Of a DNA stretch of 64,000 nt, positions 10,966-20,401 are shown piece after piece (position 1 is the stretch's first letter; each line of letters starts with the position of its first letter). Source of the stretch: Pictodentalium vernedei. Lineage: Eukaryota; Mollusca; Scaphopoda; Dentaliida; Dentaliidae. The notes beneath the pieces are model-generated. The model did not search any database. It saw nothing but the letters and a program-made list of their open reading frames with translations, and was not told where the DNA came from. The stretch covers positions 65,626,148 to 65,690,147 of the forward strand of contig CM062296.1 in the NCBI GenBank assembly GCA_031216915.1, in the 5' to 3' direction. A program made the translations under genes and the position numbers.

Positions 10966-11396
10966 ATGAAAAATTTAGATAAGTATACCGTACCTCAGTT
11001 AAACGAGATTTGTAAAGAATTAAAAATTCCAAATTTCAGAAATCATAGAACCAGATCAAAAAAATTAAATCCATACAGGAGTATCATTCGTGAGGCGATG
11101 GAAAGAAAACAATCAAAAGATTGACAGTGAACAAACTTAAACAGATTCGAATTGTGAAAAAAAATAAGCCAATGACAGTAACACCTGATGATAAGAAACA
11201 AAATGCAGAGTGTGATGAAAAACTTAGAGAGATCATACGCGAGGTGTTACGTAGTTTGTTCGATGAAAAGGCAAACGAAATGTTGATAGCAACGACGTCA
11301 AAAAATGTTCCGGTTGCAAAAAATGAGAAGAAAAAGGAGGCAAAGGCAATCGAAACGTCAATAAAAAAATGTAAACATTTCAGTTGCGAAAAATAA
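10966..11396 (+). pseudogene. Small Lys-rich Maverick ORFs, first with a SAP/HeH-like helix pattern
   Basis: ATG 10966 to TGA 11122-11124 encodes 52 residues beginning LDKYTVPQLNEICKELKIPN. This spacing of hydrophobic and basic residues is typical of SAP/HeH DNA-binding helices; the assignment is tentative. An overlapping frame without its own early ATG (from 11121, first internal ATG at 11172) continues to TAA 11394-11396 with a Glu/Lys-rich helical segment (DEKLREIIREVLRSLFDEKA). The two frames may be one gene broken by a frameshift near 11110, or two genes. Imperfect repeats of an AAAAAATGTTCCGGTTGCAA-like motif lie near the end. Confidence 0.4.
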
Positions 11397-11408
11397 GAAG
11401 ACGATCAA

Positions 11409-11803
11409 ATGAAAAGCCATCGAACAACTGCAAGTTTAAAACAAAAAATAAAAATAAAACAAACGAAAACGAGTGAAGTGGTCCAGAATCGAGACGAAAA
11501 ATATATATTGAACGAAATTCGACGAGCAATCGACGAAGGGAAAGGAGAAGAATATGTAGGACAAATCGTTATGAAAGCATTCCACTCGAATCCTGTAGAA
11601 TGGGAGAGTGTGATCAAAGGCATTTTTAAAACTCTTGACATGATTCTCTCGTTCAAGAAAGGCGATCTGAAATTGTTCATGGAATGAGTGAAGAAAAAAG
11701 TATTGGATTTGTTTCGTGAACACATGAATGTAGGACTAAAAATTAAGATGATACTCCATTGCGTGATGAATAAAATTGATGTGAACTCTGGCGAGAACGA
11801 GTA
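11409..11803 (+). pseudogene. Hypothetical helical Lys/Glu-rich Maverick protein, one in-frame TGA
   Basis: ATG 11409 opens a 92-residue frame to TGA 11685-11687; the same frame stays open afterwards to TAG 11801-11803. The predicted protein is rich in Lys and Glu and has helical hydrophobic spacing (YILNEIRRAIDEGKGEEYVG, then VIKGIFKTLDMILSFKKGDL). No family is recognised. It lies immediately upstream of the truncated polymerase, where the polymerase N-terminal part would be expected. It may therefore be an unrelated gene now abutting a deletion junction. Confidence 0.4.
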
Positions 11804-11809
11804 GTCGTC

Positions 11810-13120
11810 ATGTTGAGGAAAGGAGTCTATCCTTACAATTGCATGAACGGTCTAAAGAGATTCAACAACGACAATTTTAATTCGAAATTATATGAATCCA
11901 ACATTACCGACGAGGATTATGAACACCCCGAAAATGTGTGGAAATTGTTTGATATGAAAACCATGAGAGATTATCACGATCTCTATCTGATGACCAACGT
12001 CTGGCTCCCGGCAGACGTGTTCGAAAATTTTCGAGACGTCTGTCTTAGAAATTACGATCTGGATCTGGCTTGGTATTTCACCACACCGGGTCTGGTGTGG
12101 GACGTTCTGTTGAAGACCACTGAAGCCCAGTTGGAATTATTATCCAACGTGGATATGTTGCTCATGTTCGAAAAAGCCATGAGAGATGGGGTCTTGATGA
12201 TCTCCCACAGATATTCTGAAGCCAACAATCCCTACATGAAAGAAGTATACGATTCAGAATGACTGAATAAATACATACAGTATTGAGATGCTAATAATCA
12301 GTATGGTTGGGCCATGAGTCATCCTTTACCTATTGGAAATTTCAAATGGGTGGCAGAGCCGGAGGAGATACAAAAATGGAGAGACTATTCTTGCCTTTTA
12401 GAAGTCGATTTGAACTATCGGGAAGAGTTACACAAACTGCAGACAATGATTATCTGCTGGCTCCCAAACGAATGGAACCGGTTGAAGGAGATGACGAAAA
12501 ACTCATTCCCAATTTATTTAACAATCGTAAGTACGTCGTCTTCAGCGAGAAATTGAAACAAAACGTCGATCACAGGGTGAAATTACTCGACATACATCAT
12601 GTCATTCAATTCGACAAAGAGCCTTGGGTGAAAAAATACATAGATCTCAACACAAATCTCAGAATCCGAGCCGAGAACGATTTCGAAAAAGATTTCTTCA
12701 AACTCATGAACAACTGCATGTACGGTAAATCAATGGAAAACATCAGGAAGAGAATCGACATTCGACTCGTCACATCTGAGAAAAGCGCTGAAAAATTAGT
12801 GGCGAAACCCAATTACAGACATCGAACCATATTCGATGAAAATCTAATGGTCGTTCACATGCAAAAGATGCACCTGAAGTTCAACAAACCCTATTATCTC
12901 AGGCCGATCATCTTAGATATCAGCAAGCGATTGATGTATGAGTTTCACTACGATTACGTCAAACAGAAATTCTGTGAGAAAGCCATACTACTGTTCACCG
13001 GCATGGACAGTTTGGTTTATGAGATAGAGATGAAAGATATCTACCAAGATATATCTCCGGACGTGGCCACGTGGTTCGACACAAGCAATTATCCCGACGA
13101 TCACCCGTCCAAAGATTTTC
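11810..13120 (+). pseudogene. Protein-primed DNA polymerase B (pPolB), N-terminally truncated and inactive
   Basis: The family replicates Maverick DNA from a terminal-protein primer. Visible landmarks are GVYPYNCMNGLKRFN at the start, DYHDLYLMTNVW in the exonuclease/linker region, palm motif A (DANNQYGWAM near 12287), motif B (KLMNNCMYGKSMEN near 12700) and the motif C region (LLFTGMDSLVYEI near 12995). The upstream exonuclease and terminal-protein part, several hundred codons in relatives, is absent. TGA stops lie at 12260-12262 and 12284-12286. A one-base shift near 12441 moves the frame. In motif C the first catalytic Asp is replaced by Gly, so the palm could not work even if the frame were open. 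The polymerase C-terminus is also lost, running directly into protease sequence. Confidence 0.92.
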
Positions 13121-13455
13121 GAGGTGTATTTTCCAGAGATGCCTTGCCGAAGAGAAGACCTCGATGACGTCAATCGTAATGCAGAATTTTAAATCTAGAC
13201 GATTTATCGGGTGAAGGCATTCAATGGGTGGCATGGTTCAAGAACAGGAAAAACAAGAAGAATTATTATTTCGACAGCTATGGAATCTTCCCGCCAAAAG
13301 AAATAAAGAACTATTTCGACGAATCGATGGTTCGTTACAACATGGAACGAGTGCAATCGCCGGATCAAGTGTTTTGCGGTCACCTGTGTCTCTACATTCT
13401 CAAGAGATGGTTGGAAGGAGATCAGTTTCAAGATATTCTCAACGAATTACATTAG
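13121..13455 (+). pseudogene. Adenain-like maturation cysteine protease, catalytic His lost
   Basis: This family cleaves capsid precursors in Mavericks and adenoviruses. The frame is shared with the 3' end of the polymerase. A protease-like N-terminus (FRGVFSRDALPKRRPR) follows the polymerase fragment directly. TGA (13165-13167) and TAA (13177-13179) lie next, and then ILNLDDLSGEGIQWVAWFKN. The His expected before WVAW is Gln (CAA, 13222-13224). The acidic residue (YFDSYG) and the nucleophile Cys (VFCGHLCLY, codon 13375-13377) remain. The natural stop appears to be TAG 13453-13455. The polymerase-protease apposition suggests a deletion between two neighbouring genes. Confidence 0.85.
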
Positions 13456-13468
13456 AGAGAGATTTTTT

Positions 13469-13469
<1 letters not shown>

Positions 13470-13500
<31 letters not shown>

Positions 13501-14330
13501 ACTTCGTCAAATTGCCGTCATGCTCGGAAGTTTACTTCCTTCTAAGCGGCTTTCATTTTTGACTAATACTTATTCCGTTACGTTAAGTGCCGTACCAATG
13601 TGTATCGCGTCATGGGAACGTAAAATTTAGCGTCACGCTGATCCTAATTGTTGAATGGGAATTATAAAATTGATCGTGATACGCGTACGTCTTACAGATC
13701 GATTTATTATTTGGCAAGTGGCTGCCTAGCTCCTAATCACGAACCCGTCTGTAAAATCGCCGATGCATGTCTTCCTTGGGTGGCAACAAGTAAAGATATG
13801 TTCCGCATTACACGTTGTTCACTGTTTTTAATTGTAAATTATGGACAAACAAGACCGTATCATATCTTCCTTAGGTGGTAACGAGTGGAGATATATTCCG
13901 CGTTATTGCGCGCATTTTTTGTTCTCAGCCTTAGAATTAGAAGCATTCAATCATTTATCTCAACCTCGCCCTGGTAACAGAGGCAGAAGCGAGTTCGCAT
14001 GCAGTATTCACACATTCAACCATTCCTTGACCCGAATTGTTCAAACGCGTTGTTCTCCATATTCAAGTGTATTGCTTGTAAACACACCGTATCATATCTC
14101 CCTTGGGTGGTAAAGATATGTTCCCCGTTTCATGTTGTTCCCCGTATTTGAGTCTATTACGCGCAAAATAACTGTATCATATCTTCCTTGGGTGGCAACA
14201 AGTAAAGATATGTTCCGCGCTTCACTTTGCTTTTTGTATTCAAGTGTAAATTATGAAAAAATACCGTATAATATCTTCCTTGGGTGGCAACAAGTAAAGA
14301 TATGTTCCGCGTTATTACGTAAATAACAAA
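13470..14330. repeat. TA microsatellite and five dispersed copies of a 38-bp repeat
   Basis: A (TA)n tract occupies 13478-13500. The motif TCTTCCTTGGGTGGCAACAA with GTAAAGATATGTTCCGC following recurs at 13770, 13865, 14097 (shortened), 14182 and 14274, mostly 85-95 bp apart. A second motif, CCTCGCCCTGGTAACAGAGG, occurs at 13965 and 14355. The composition is less AT-rich than the Maverick genes and CpG is common. It looks like a minisatellite expansion inserted between protease and fiber. No ORF here is credible. Confidence 0.75.
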
Positions 14331-14927
14331 TATGAATTAGACACTATTTCTAAAACCTCGCCCTGGTAACAGAGGCAGAGGCAAGTAAGTTCGTATACCG
14401 TATTCACACATCCAACCACTCCTTGGCCCGAATCAATCAATCATTTAAAAGCGCGCCTCCATATCTCCGCCCCAGTACCCAACCCGCGTCAATCAGACAT
14501 CAATACCGCTGATGGAAAATATAATTTTTTATACCCTCCTTGCGTAGTAATAACCTCCCCCCCCCCCCCCCGCCCAATCCTTCCAGGGTGTGTAAATGTC
14601 TTGTCCCCGCCCACTATTGCAGCATATATATGCCCTCCACCACTGATCTAAGGGCAGTCCCTCCTATAATGTCTACACTGACAATCGTAGGCTAGGGTTC
14701 CATACCTCCCCCCCCCCACACCACATACACATGGTGTACGCACTGACATGGTGTACGCACCGAGTTATATAAAATATTTGATGAAGTGTATATATATATA
14801 TATATAAAGGTAAAAAATTATTTTAAAAAAAAACTTAATTGAATAAAATAAAAAAATAAAATAAGTGAAAATTTTTTAAAAAACTGCATTGAAATATATT
14901 TTTTTAAAACAAAAACCTCAAAACAAC
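14331..14927. other. Non-coding spacer with C-runs and a TATA run
   Basis: It holds poly-C tracts at about 14557-14573 and 14708-14717, two direct copies of ACATGGTGTACGCAC at 14727-14762 and a TATATATATATATATATA run near 14792-14808. An A-rich leader precedes the fiber start. I see no gene. Confidence 0.5.
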
Positions 14928-16203
14928 ATGCCAGTCGATAAATTTGGTAGAAGTGACGACGAAAGTCGACCCAAAAAGAAGAGGAAGAAGCTCGAAGTTG
15001 ATGATGGTTACGACGTTGCCAACTTGGATGAACGTTACGTTTGGAGATACGAACCTTGAGAGGAACCATTGAACATGAATGATAACAATCTCTATAATCT
15101 TCCCGAGCTGGTAGATCTTGCAGATCCGGCGACTAAAAAATATGTCGACAGGGGGAACGTTGATTTCGAATGAATCTTGCTAGATAATTACGTGGATAAA
15201 GCCATGAACGACGATCTCGATCTGAAATCCAAATGTTTGGTGAACGTCGCGAATCCCATAGATTCCACCAATGCCACGACCAAGAAATACGTGAACGACT
15301 CTCACGCGTGATTCAGCGAACACCTGAGAAGTAGATACGTTCAGAAAACGATGCAATCGGAATTGAATGCCAATTCTAACAAGATAACGAGCGTGGCCAC
15401 TGCCACGAATCCCAAGGACGTGGCGACCAAACACTACATAGACCTGGAACAGAGAAAGTCTGACAGATGAGAAATGAAATCGGATCTGAATGCGGGATTC
15501 AACAAGATATTGAATCTGTCGAAGATCGACGATTCAGACTCCACTGTGGTCAACAAGGGCTACGTGGATTCCGCCGTGATACGATCTCAAGAATACATAG
15601 AATTGCAAGTGGATGATCTCTACCTGAACAAACTATCCGGTAGAACCATGGAGGGCTGCATCAACATGAATGGTCAGAATTTATTCGGTTTTGATCACGA
15701 TCCCGAATTCGATTCCAGCGCAGTCAGCAGGAAGTACGTGGATGACAACTCGGTCTGGAGAAAGGGCGACATCATGGAAGGTAAACTAGACATGGGCGGA
15801 CACGTGTGCATGACGAACGCCTGCACCCTGATTTCGGTGGTGGAGAAAGTCAAATACACTAGGCAATTGATCACCGTGTGGGCTGAGGAGAGCGGTGCGT
15901 TAGAGGAGGGAAAAGCCAAATGGTCTTTCAGAAACGGAGGTAGCAGATCACAACATGGCCAGGTGAGATATCCCATGCTGTTGGGAGGCAAACTCATTCG
16001 AATGGCTCTGGCTTCTACGGATTTGAATAACAGAGAGCGTCGAAAAGACCGAGAATCAACACTCGAACGTCAGCACGTTTGGCACGCCTCTCAAAGTGAA
16101 TGCCGGAGACAGGATTAATTTTCTTATGAAAACCAATAATTCCGAAGCCGCCACTTCCGTGGTGAGCCTACTGATCGAACTAGATCCCCTGAACAAACAG
16201 TGA
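14928..16203 (+). pseudogene. Phage-like trimeric fiber with repeated KYV(D/N) motifs, four in-frame TGA and a frameshift
   Basis: Fibers of this type form host-binding spikes on virions. The N-terminus is basic (RPKKKRKKLEV). The shaft repeats a unit ending in ATKKYVD-like residues: DPATKKYVDRGN, NATTKKYVNDS, DVATKHYIDLE, VVNKGYVDSAV and SAVSRKYVDDN. Each follows an LNM/LNAN-type strand, as in phage tail-fiber shafts. The head region shows WAEESGALEEGKAKWSF and MLLGGKLIRMALAST. TGA codons lie at 15057, 15171, 15309 and 15468 with the frame open between. A shift between about 16030 and 16090 moves the last part to another frame. That frame ends with NAGDRINF and then VVSLLIELD, stopping at TGA 16201-16203. 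Confidence 0.8.
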
Positions 16204-16277
16204 AAGCGTGAAAATAATTAATTAAAAAAATAATGAGTAATTATTAAAAACAAAAAAAACAAAAAACAAAAATAAAA

Positions 16278-16327
16278 AGTAATGAGATTTAGAAAGATGT
16301 TCAATCTCTCTAGATCTCATTACTTTT
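16278..16327. terminator. Stem-loop at the fiber/major-capsid convergent junction
   Basis: AAAAAGTAATGAGAT pairs with ATCTCATTACTTTT across a loop of about 20 bases. The stem shares AAAAAGTAATGA and TCATTACTTTT with the stem-loop at 10000-10096. It lies between the plus-strand fiber and the minus-strand capsid gene. A role in 3'-end formation for both strands is inferred. Confidence 0.65.
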
Positions 16328-16438
16328 ATTTTTTTTTTGGTTTTTAATACGTTCTTTACCATTCATTTTTGTAATTATTTTTTTAAATTTTTATTTATAT
16401 ATATTTTTTTTGTTCTTTTCTTCACACACACACGTCTC

Positions 16439-17705
16439 TCATCGAACGATCGGCATCTTATTTCCATCCAATTCGAATTGTAATTCTCTGTCCGACAGGA
16501 CCAGGGCAAAGGCCTCGGTTTTTCTCGGCATGTTCTTGTCGAACTGCATCTTGATCTGAATGTCTAAGATGCTACTCTTGAGTCGTTCGCTCTGTTTACT
16601 GACGTCGAATACAAACATGGGATACATCGACTTGCATTCGCCGGGGGATATATTGGGGTTGCTCATCAATTCGTCCAGACCGTGATCCTTCTTTCTAAAA
16701 TCCGCGGCGTCGCCGTGCAGTCTGCAGAAATCGTTCTTGTCGAACGACGCATTGTAATCGATTGCTGAATATCTCGTGGCGTTCAGAAACACTTGCATGT
16801 TTCTCAAATTGCAGTGCTCGAACAGCGACGCATTCTTTTCTTGAGACCCATCCCTGTTGGTGTGAAACGCGACCACGATGAAATTCGGTCTCTCGGAAGC
16901 GGATTTCATGGTCAATCTCCAAGCGAAGTGATTCATCGAGGGCGGAATGCTAGCTGCGTTGCACTGTCTCATTCTAAATCCCACGGGTAATTTACTCTTG
17001 GATTCTATGATCTTGTAGAGACGCGTTTTTTCCGTGTCTGCATGAGCGGAACGAACCACGATATCTTGTGTAGAGTTAACTTAGCCGCATCGGTCGCAGG
17101 GAGCCTCACTATCACGTCGTCATTTCCCTTTCGAATCAACGTCAGATTGTGTTTGAATCCGTACCTGATCTTGTGTAATCATCCGCGAATCCAAAGATGT
17201 GTTTCAAAGGTATCCTGAACGAAAAGGTTCCTTTGGGTCTTGACGTCTTGACGACGTAGTCGAATATCCCGGAGGCGCCGGCTTTGGCGGGGTCGATGGT
17301 GTCTTTCACCCACAACTGATTAAGTCCCCTAGATTTCGAAAAATCATCCAGATACGTCAAGAGTCCGAACATCGTGGTGGCCTGACCGGGATGAAATACG
17401 GATTCTATCTCTTGTCCGGATAGTAAGTATTTTATAATACTGAATAGATGCATGATACCATTATTGGCTAGAGTTACCATGTCGTCGTCGGCGTATACGC
17501 TCCCATCTTCCTTGGTGAGACGTCCCTGCACCACTATGTAACTCTCGCTAGGATGAACGAATAGATCTTGGGTTTCGACGTTGATTCTTATCTCTCCCGC
17601 ATTATTCAAACTCGTTCCGGTTATCAGTTCATATTCGTGAACCTCGTATTCTTGAATACTTTCGTCTTTCACTGTGCCTTGTGCGATATCTAGTATATTT
17701 GCCAT
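16439..17705 (-). pseudogene. Major capsid protein (double jelly-roll type), two frameshifts
   Basis: This protein would build the hexagonal capsid faces. The N-terminal half (17705 down to about 17165) contains HEYELITGTSLNNAGEI, LTKEDGSVYADDDMVTLANN and GQEIESVFHPGQATTMFGLL, which I recognise as Maverick major capsid sequence. The C-terminal half (about 17056 down to 16439) contains FIVVAFHTNRDGSQEKNASL, FEHCNLRNMQVFLNA and MFVFDVSKQSERLKSSILDI. The linking segment (17165-17056) is readable in a third frame, so two shifts separate the halves. No nonsense codon occurs inside the halves. The ATG at 17705 is preceded on its strand by an A-rich leader. Confidence 0.9.
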
Positions 17706-17852
17706 TTTTGAAGGTTTTTGTTTTTTTTGTTTATTAATTCATTTGCTTTTTTTCTAAAAATAGTTTTAATTATTTTTATTATTATCATTTTTTCTCCTTT
17801 ATATATATGTGTGTAAACAAGAAAATGTTAAAGAGAGTTAATATATATTTTT

Positions 17853-18675
17853 TTATTGAAACTTCATCTTCTGCAATTGTTATTCATAAAACTTTCCGAT
17901 GATCTCTTCGCCATACAAAGCTTTGATTTCGTAAGTCACCAGATCGCTGTGAAATATACAGATTATCACGAAGATTTCTGCAGTCCATCGAGGACTGTAA
18001 CCCTTTTCGAAGTGCTTCTTATAAGCGTAGATTCTCACTCGATCGCCGACCGCAAATTTCGGCGGTCTAGACTCCTTCCTGATCTTAGATCTCTCGGGAT
18101 ATAGATTCGTGTAGAACCGTTTTTCGTTTCGAGGATAACTAGCTTCCATGGGGGTCATCTTGATCGATCTGTGCCGTGTGTTGTTATAATCTTCAAACAG
18201 ACCGTTCAGAGCATATATGTATTTCTTGGTAGAATTTGCTGTGAAGTATCTTTTCCTTCATCGTTCGATTCCAACATTCCACGACCCTGGCTTTCTCCTT
18301 GTTTTTGATCAATTAGAGGTCGACCAACCGACGAACGTCCTTGTTGTAGAATTCCTTCCCCTTACCCACCCACAATTTATTCGGTTTTCGAGAAGACGAG
18401 TCGCGCACGCTCTTCAAAGCCTCAGCGACGCAAGGTTCTGATTTATTCTTCAAGGCTCTGATCCAACCGTATTTGGAAAACACGTCCATGACTGTCAATA
18501 GATATTTAACGCCCTCGTTCCACCTCGAAAACGATCTCATGTCGACCAAGTCGGTGGACCAAATGTCATCCAGACTCTTCACGAATACCCTTCTCTTTCG
18601 AAATTTATGCACGATGGGTTTGTGTAACTCCTCGGCCAATTCGCTCATCAATAATCACTTCTTCTTCTTTTCCGA
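17853..18675 (-). pseudogene. Retroviral-type (rve) integrase with C-terminal SH3/chromo-like domain, inactive
   Basis: Maverick integrases join element ends to host DNA with a DDE active site. The core begins with LAEELHKPIVHKFRKRRVFV. The first Asp is in DIWSTDLVDM, followed by YLLTVMDVFSKYGWI. The second catalytic Asp is replaced by Gly (WVGKGKEFYN). The Glu region (VVECWNRTMKEK) lies after a TAA at 18313-18315. A shift follows, and the next segment (LFEDYNNTRHRSIKMTPMEA) is in another frame. The C-terminal domain reads KFAVGDRVRIYAYKKHFEKG, ending at a TAA (17880-17882) with a few more in-frame codons after it. A TGA lies just upstream of the core near 18657. Confidence 0.9.
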
Positions 18676-19189
18676 GGCGCTTTTTTTTTTTGAACGCCCC
18701 ATCTGAATCGATGTTTCGCACCGATCACTTTGCCAACCAGCGAAGGTTCGAACCTCTCTCTCCTGGTAGGATTTGATATGTCTCTCAATTTCGCCAACAT
18801 GTTTTTATCGCAGACATCATTGCTAGTCTTGGTGTCGGGATGTCTGGCATTGCACAGATCATGATCGCACGTGGCCGCGTCCGCCCTATTCATGGGTTTA
18901 CTCCAAGATGTAGGAGTCAGATCCGCGTTGAGTCTCTTGTTGAATTTCGTTCCAGGTCCCGTGAAACTGTAACCCAGCAGATGCATTTTGAAAGGTAGAT
19001 TATTAATCACTTTATTCTCGACACCTTCGCCTCTGCTCGTTTTTTTTTGTTTTTTTTTTTTTTGACGAATTGAGTCTTGATCGAACCACACACCTTGCAG
19101 ATTCCGCGAAGCATCTGTCTGTCGTTTTTAGTTCGTACTTCTCGAGAATTACCCGTCTCGGTAATTCTCTTACACTTTATGCAATACAT
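18648..19189 (-). pseudogene. Zn-ribbon plus phospholipase-A2-like (parvovirus VP1u-type) protein, frameshifted
   Basis: The ATG at 19189 opens a short Zn-ribbon (CIKCKRITET, then CKVCGSIKTQF; two CxxC pairs). The frame is broken in an A/T homopolymer run around 19041-19062. It resumes in another frame with a domain containing a calcium-loop-like FTGPGTKF and a catalytic-type HD dyad (CDHDLCNAR), then VCDKNMLAKL. This pattern matches secreted and parvoviral phospholipase A2. In relatives I recall this module lying beside or fused to the integrase, and here it runs directly into the integrase frame. The likely role is membrane modification during entry, by analogy only. Confidence 0.75.
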
Positions 19190-19332
19190 TTTTTTAGGGT
19201 TATTTAAATAATTTTGTATATATTTTTTTTTATATTTATAAATTTAATATTTTTTTTTATATTCTATTCTTATTATATTTATATTATTTTCAATCACTGC
19301 TCTTGAGTTCTTTCAACTTACCGAATTCCTCC

Positions 19333-19978
19333 CTACTCTTTCCTCCCCTTTTCCACGAGAGAATCCTTCATCTCTTCCTTAATGATCTGGCGAGTCTTGA
19401 TTGTAATGGCTTCTTTCATAGCTTCGTATTTCGTTTTCTCACTCAATATCGTGAAGTATTCTCCGTCCGATATCCTACTGTCTTTGAACGCCATCGAGAT
19501 CATTGGAGTTGGCCAAGACACGAATCTTTTCGTGTTTCCTAGCCTTCAAATATAATTTCCTACTCAAAAAGTTTCCGACCATGCTAAACAATCCAGCGGC
19601 GAGAGCCACTCCTTCTATGGTCAACACAATTGGAACGCCGGCCGCGGTCAACAACAATCCGATGCCGGCCGCGTGTAAACCCACGAAAATCGTGATGAGT
19701 GTCGTGTCGATCCCGTTGACGAATTTCACGAGGCGCGAATACTTCTTCTTGAGGGAACGAGAACGACGAGTGTCTCTCTCTACAGTCAGATACAATTGGA
19801 TTCTACTGATTTGATCGATGCGATACCTCTCTCTTTCTTTTTCTTCTAGCAACGGCGCCGTTGGCAAAACGCCGTTCGGCTTCTCATCCTCATCATCATC
19901 TAACAACGGATACAATTTATTTCTAGTTCTCATTTTTGTTTTTTTTTTCTTTCTAATATTGAAGAAAAAATTACGCAT
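19333..19978 (-). pseudogene. Maverick membrane protein with two hydrophobic helices, C-terminal frameshift
   Basis: The preferred start is the Met at 19933 (MRTRNKLYPLLDDDEDEKP), which has an A-rich leader; an upstream ATG at 19978 gives a longer version. A charged coiled-coil-like segment (RYRIDQISRIQLYLTVERD) is followed by a hydrophobic hairpin: LITIFVGLHAAGIGLLLTAA and VPIVLTIEGVALAAGLFSMV. KARKHEKIRVLANS comes after it. The frame then fails; a continuation is readable in another frame (ISDGEYFTILSEKTKYEAMK) to 19333. I recognise this as a protein conserved in metazoan Mavericks; its function is unknown. Confidence 0.65.
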
Positions 19979-20026
19979 GCTTTTATTTTATTTTCTATTC
20001 TCCCTTATTTATATCAACAAGAAAAC

Positions 20027-20401
20027 TTAGACGTTTGCTTCCTTCAGCAATAATTTCAAGACGCATCCCCTGTCTTCTAAAGTCAGACTTCTACGTGCCA
20101 ATTTCTTTTCTTCCAAATCGGTGGGCTTGTCTCGCCCGCTACAGAAGATTAATATCCTCCAAAACTTGATCACGTCGTCGATTTGAATGCATTCAAATGC
20201 CGGTTCGAAATACATAACGACCATATTTTCCCTTTCCATCGTCAGACACGAATGATCCTCATGATGGAAGTCTAGATGATCCCGACACCCGACGCATCGT
20301 TCTACCAAGAGGCAACCCAGTTGTTCGTTCACGCAGAATGTGTAGGCTCTGATCAGCATGTTTAAAAGAAACCTTGCCCTCATAATCTGGGAATCATTCA
20401 T
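20027..20401 (-). CDS. Maverick Cys/His-rich protein of unknown function, apparently intact
   Basis: The ATG at 20401 to TAA 20027-20029 gives 124 residues. Residues 1-25 (MNDSQIMRARFLLNMLIRAY) look helical. A probable metal-binding region follows (ERCVGCRDHLDFHHEDHSC), with CxxC and several His residues. The rest is acidic to neutral and includes FECIQIDDVIKFWRILIF. I associate this pattern with a small conserved Maverick protein. It is the most intact Maverick gene in the window. Its 5' part is duplicated immediately upstream (20563-20751 on the same strand). Confidence 0.6.
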   Translation of the reverse strand: MNDSQIMRARFLLNMLIRAYTFCVNEQLGCLLVERCVGCRDHLDFHHEDHSCLTMERENMVVMYFEPAFECIQIDDVIKFWRILIFCSGRDKPTDLEEKKLARRSLTLEDRGCVLKLLLKEANV

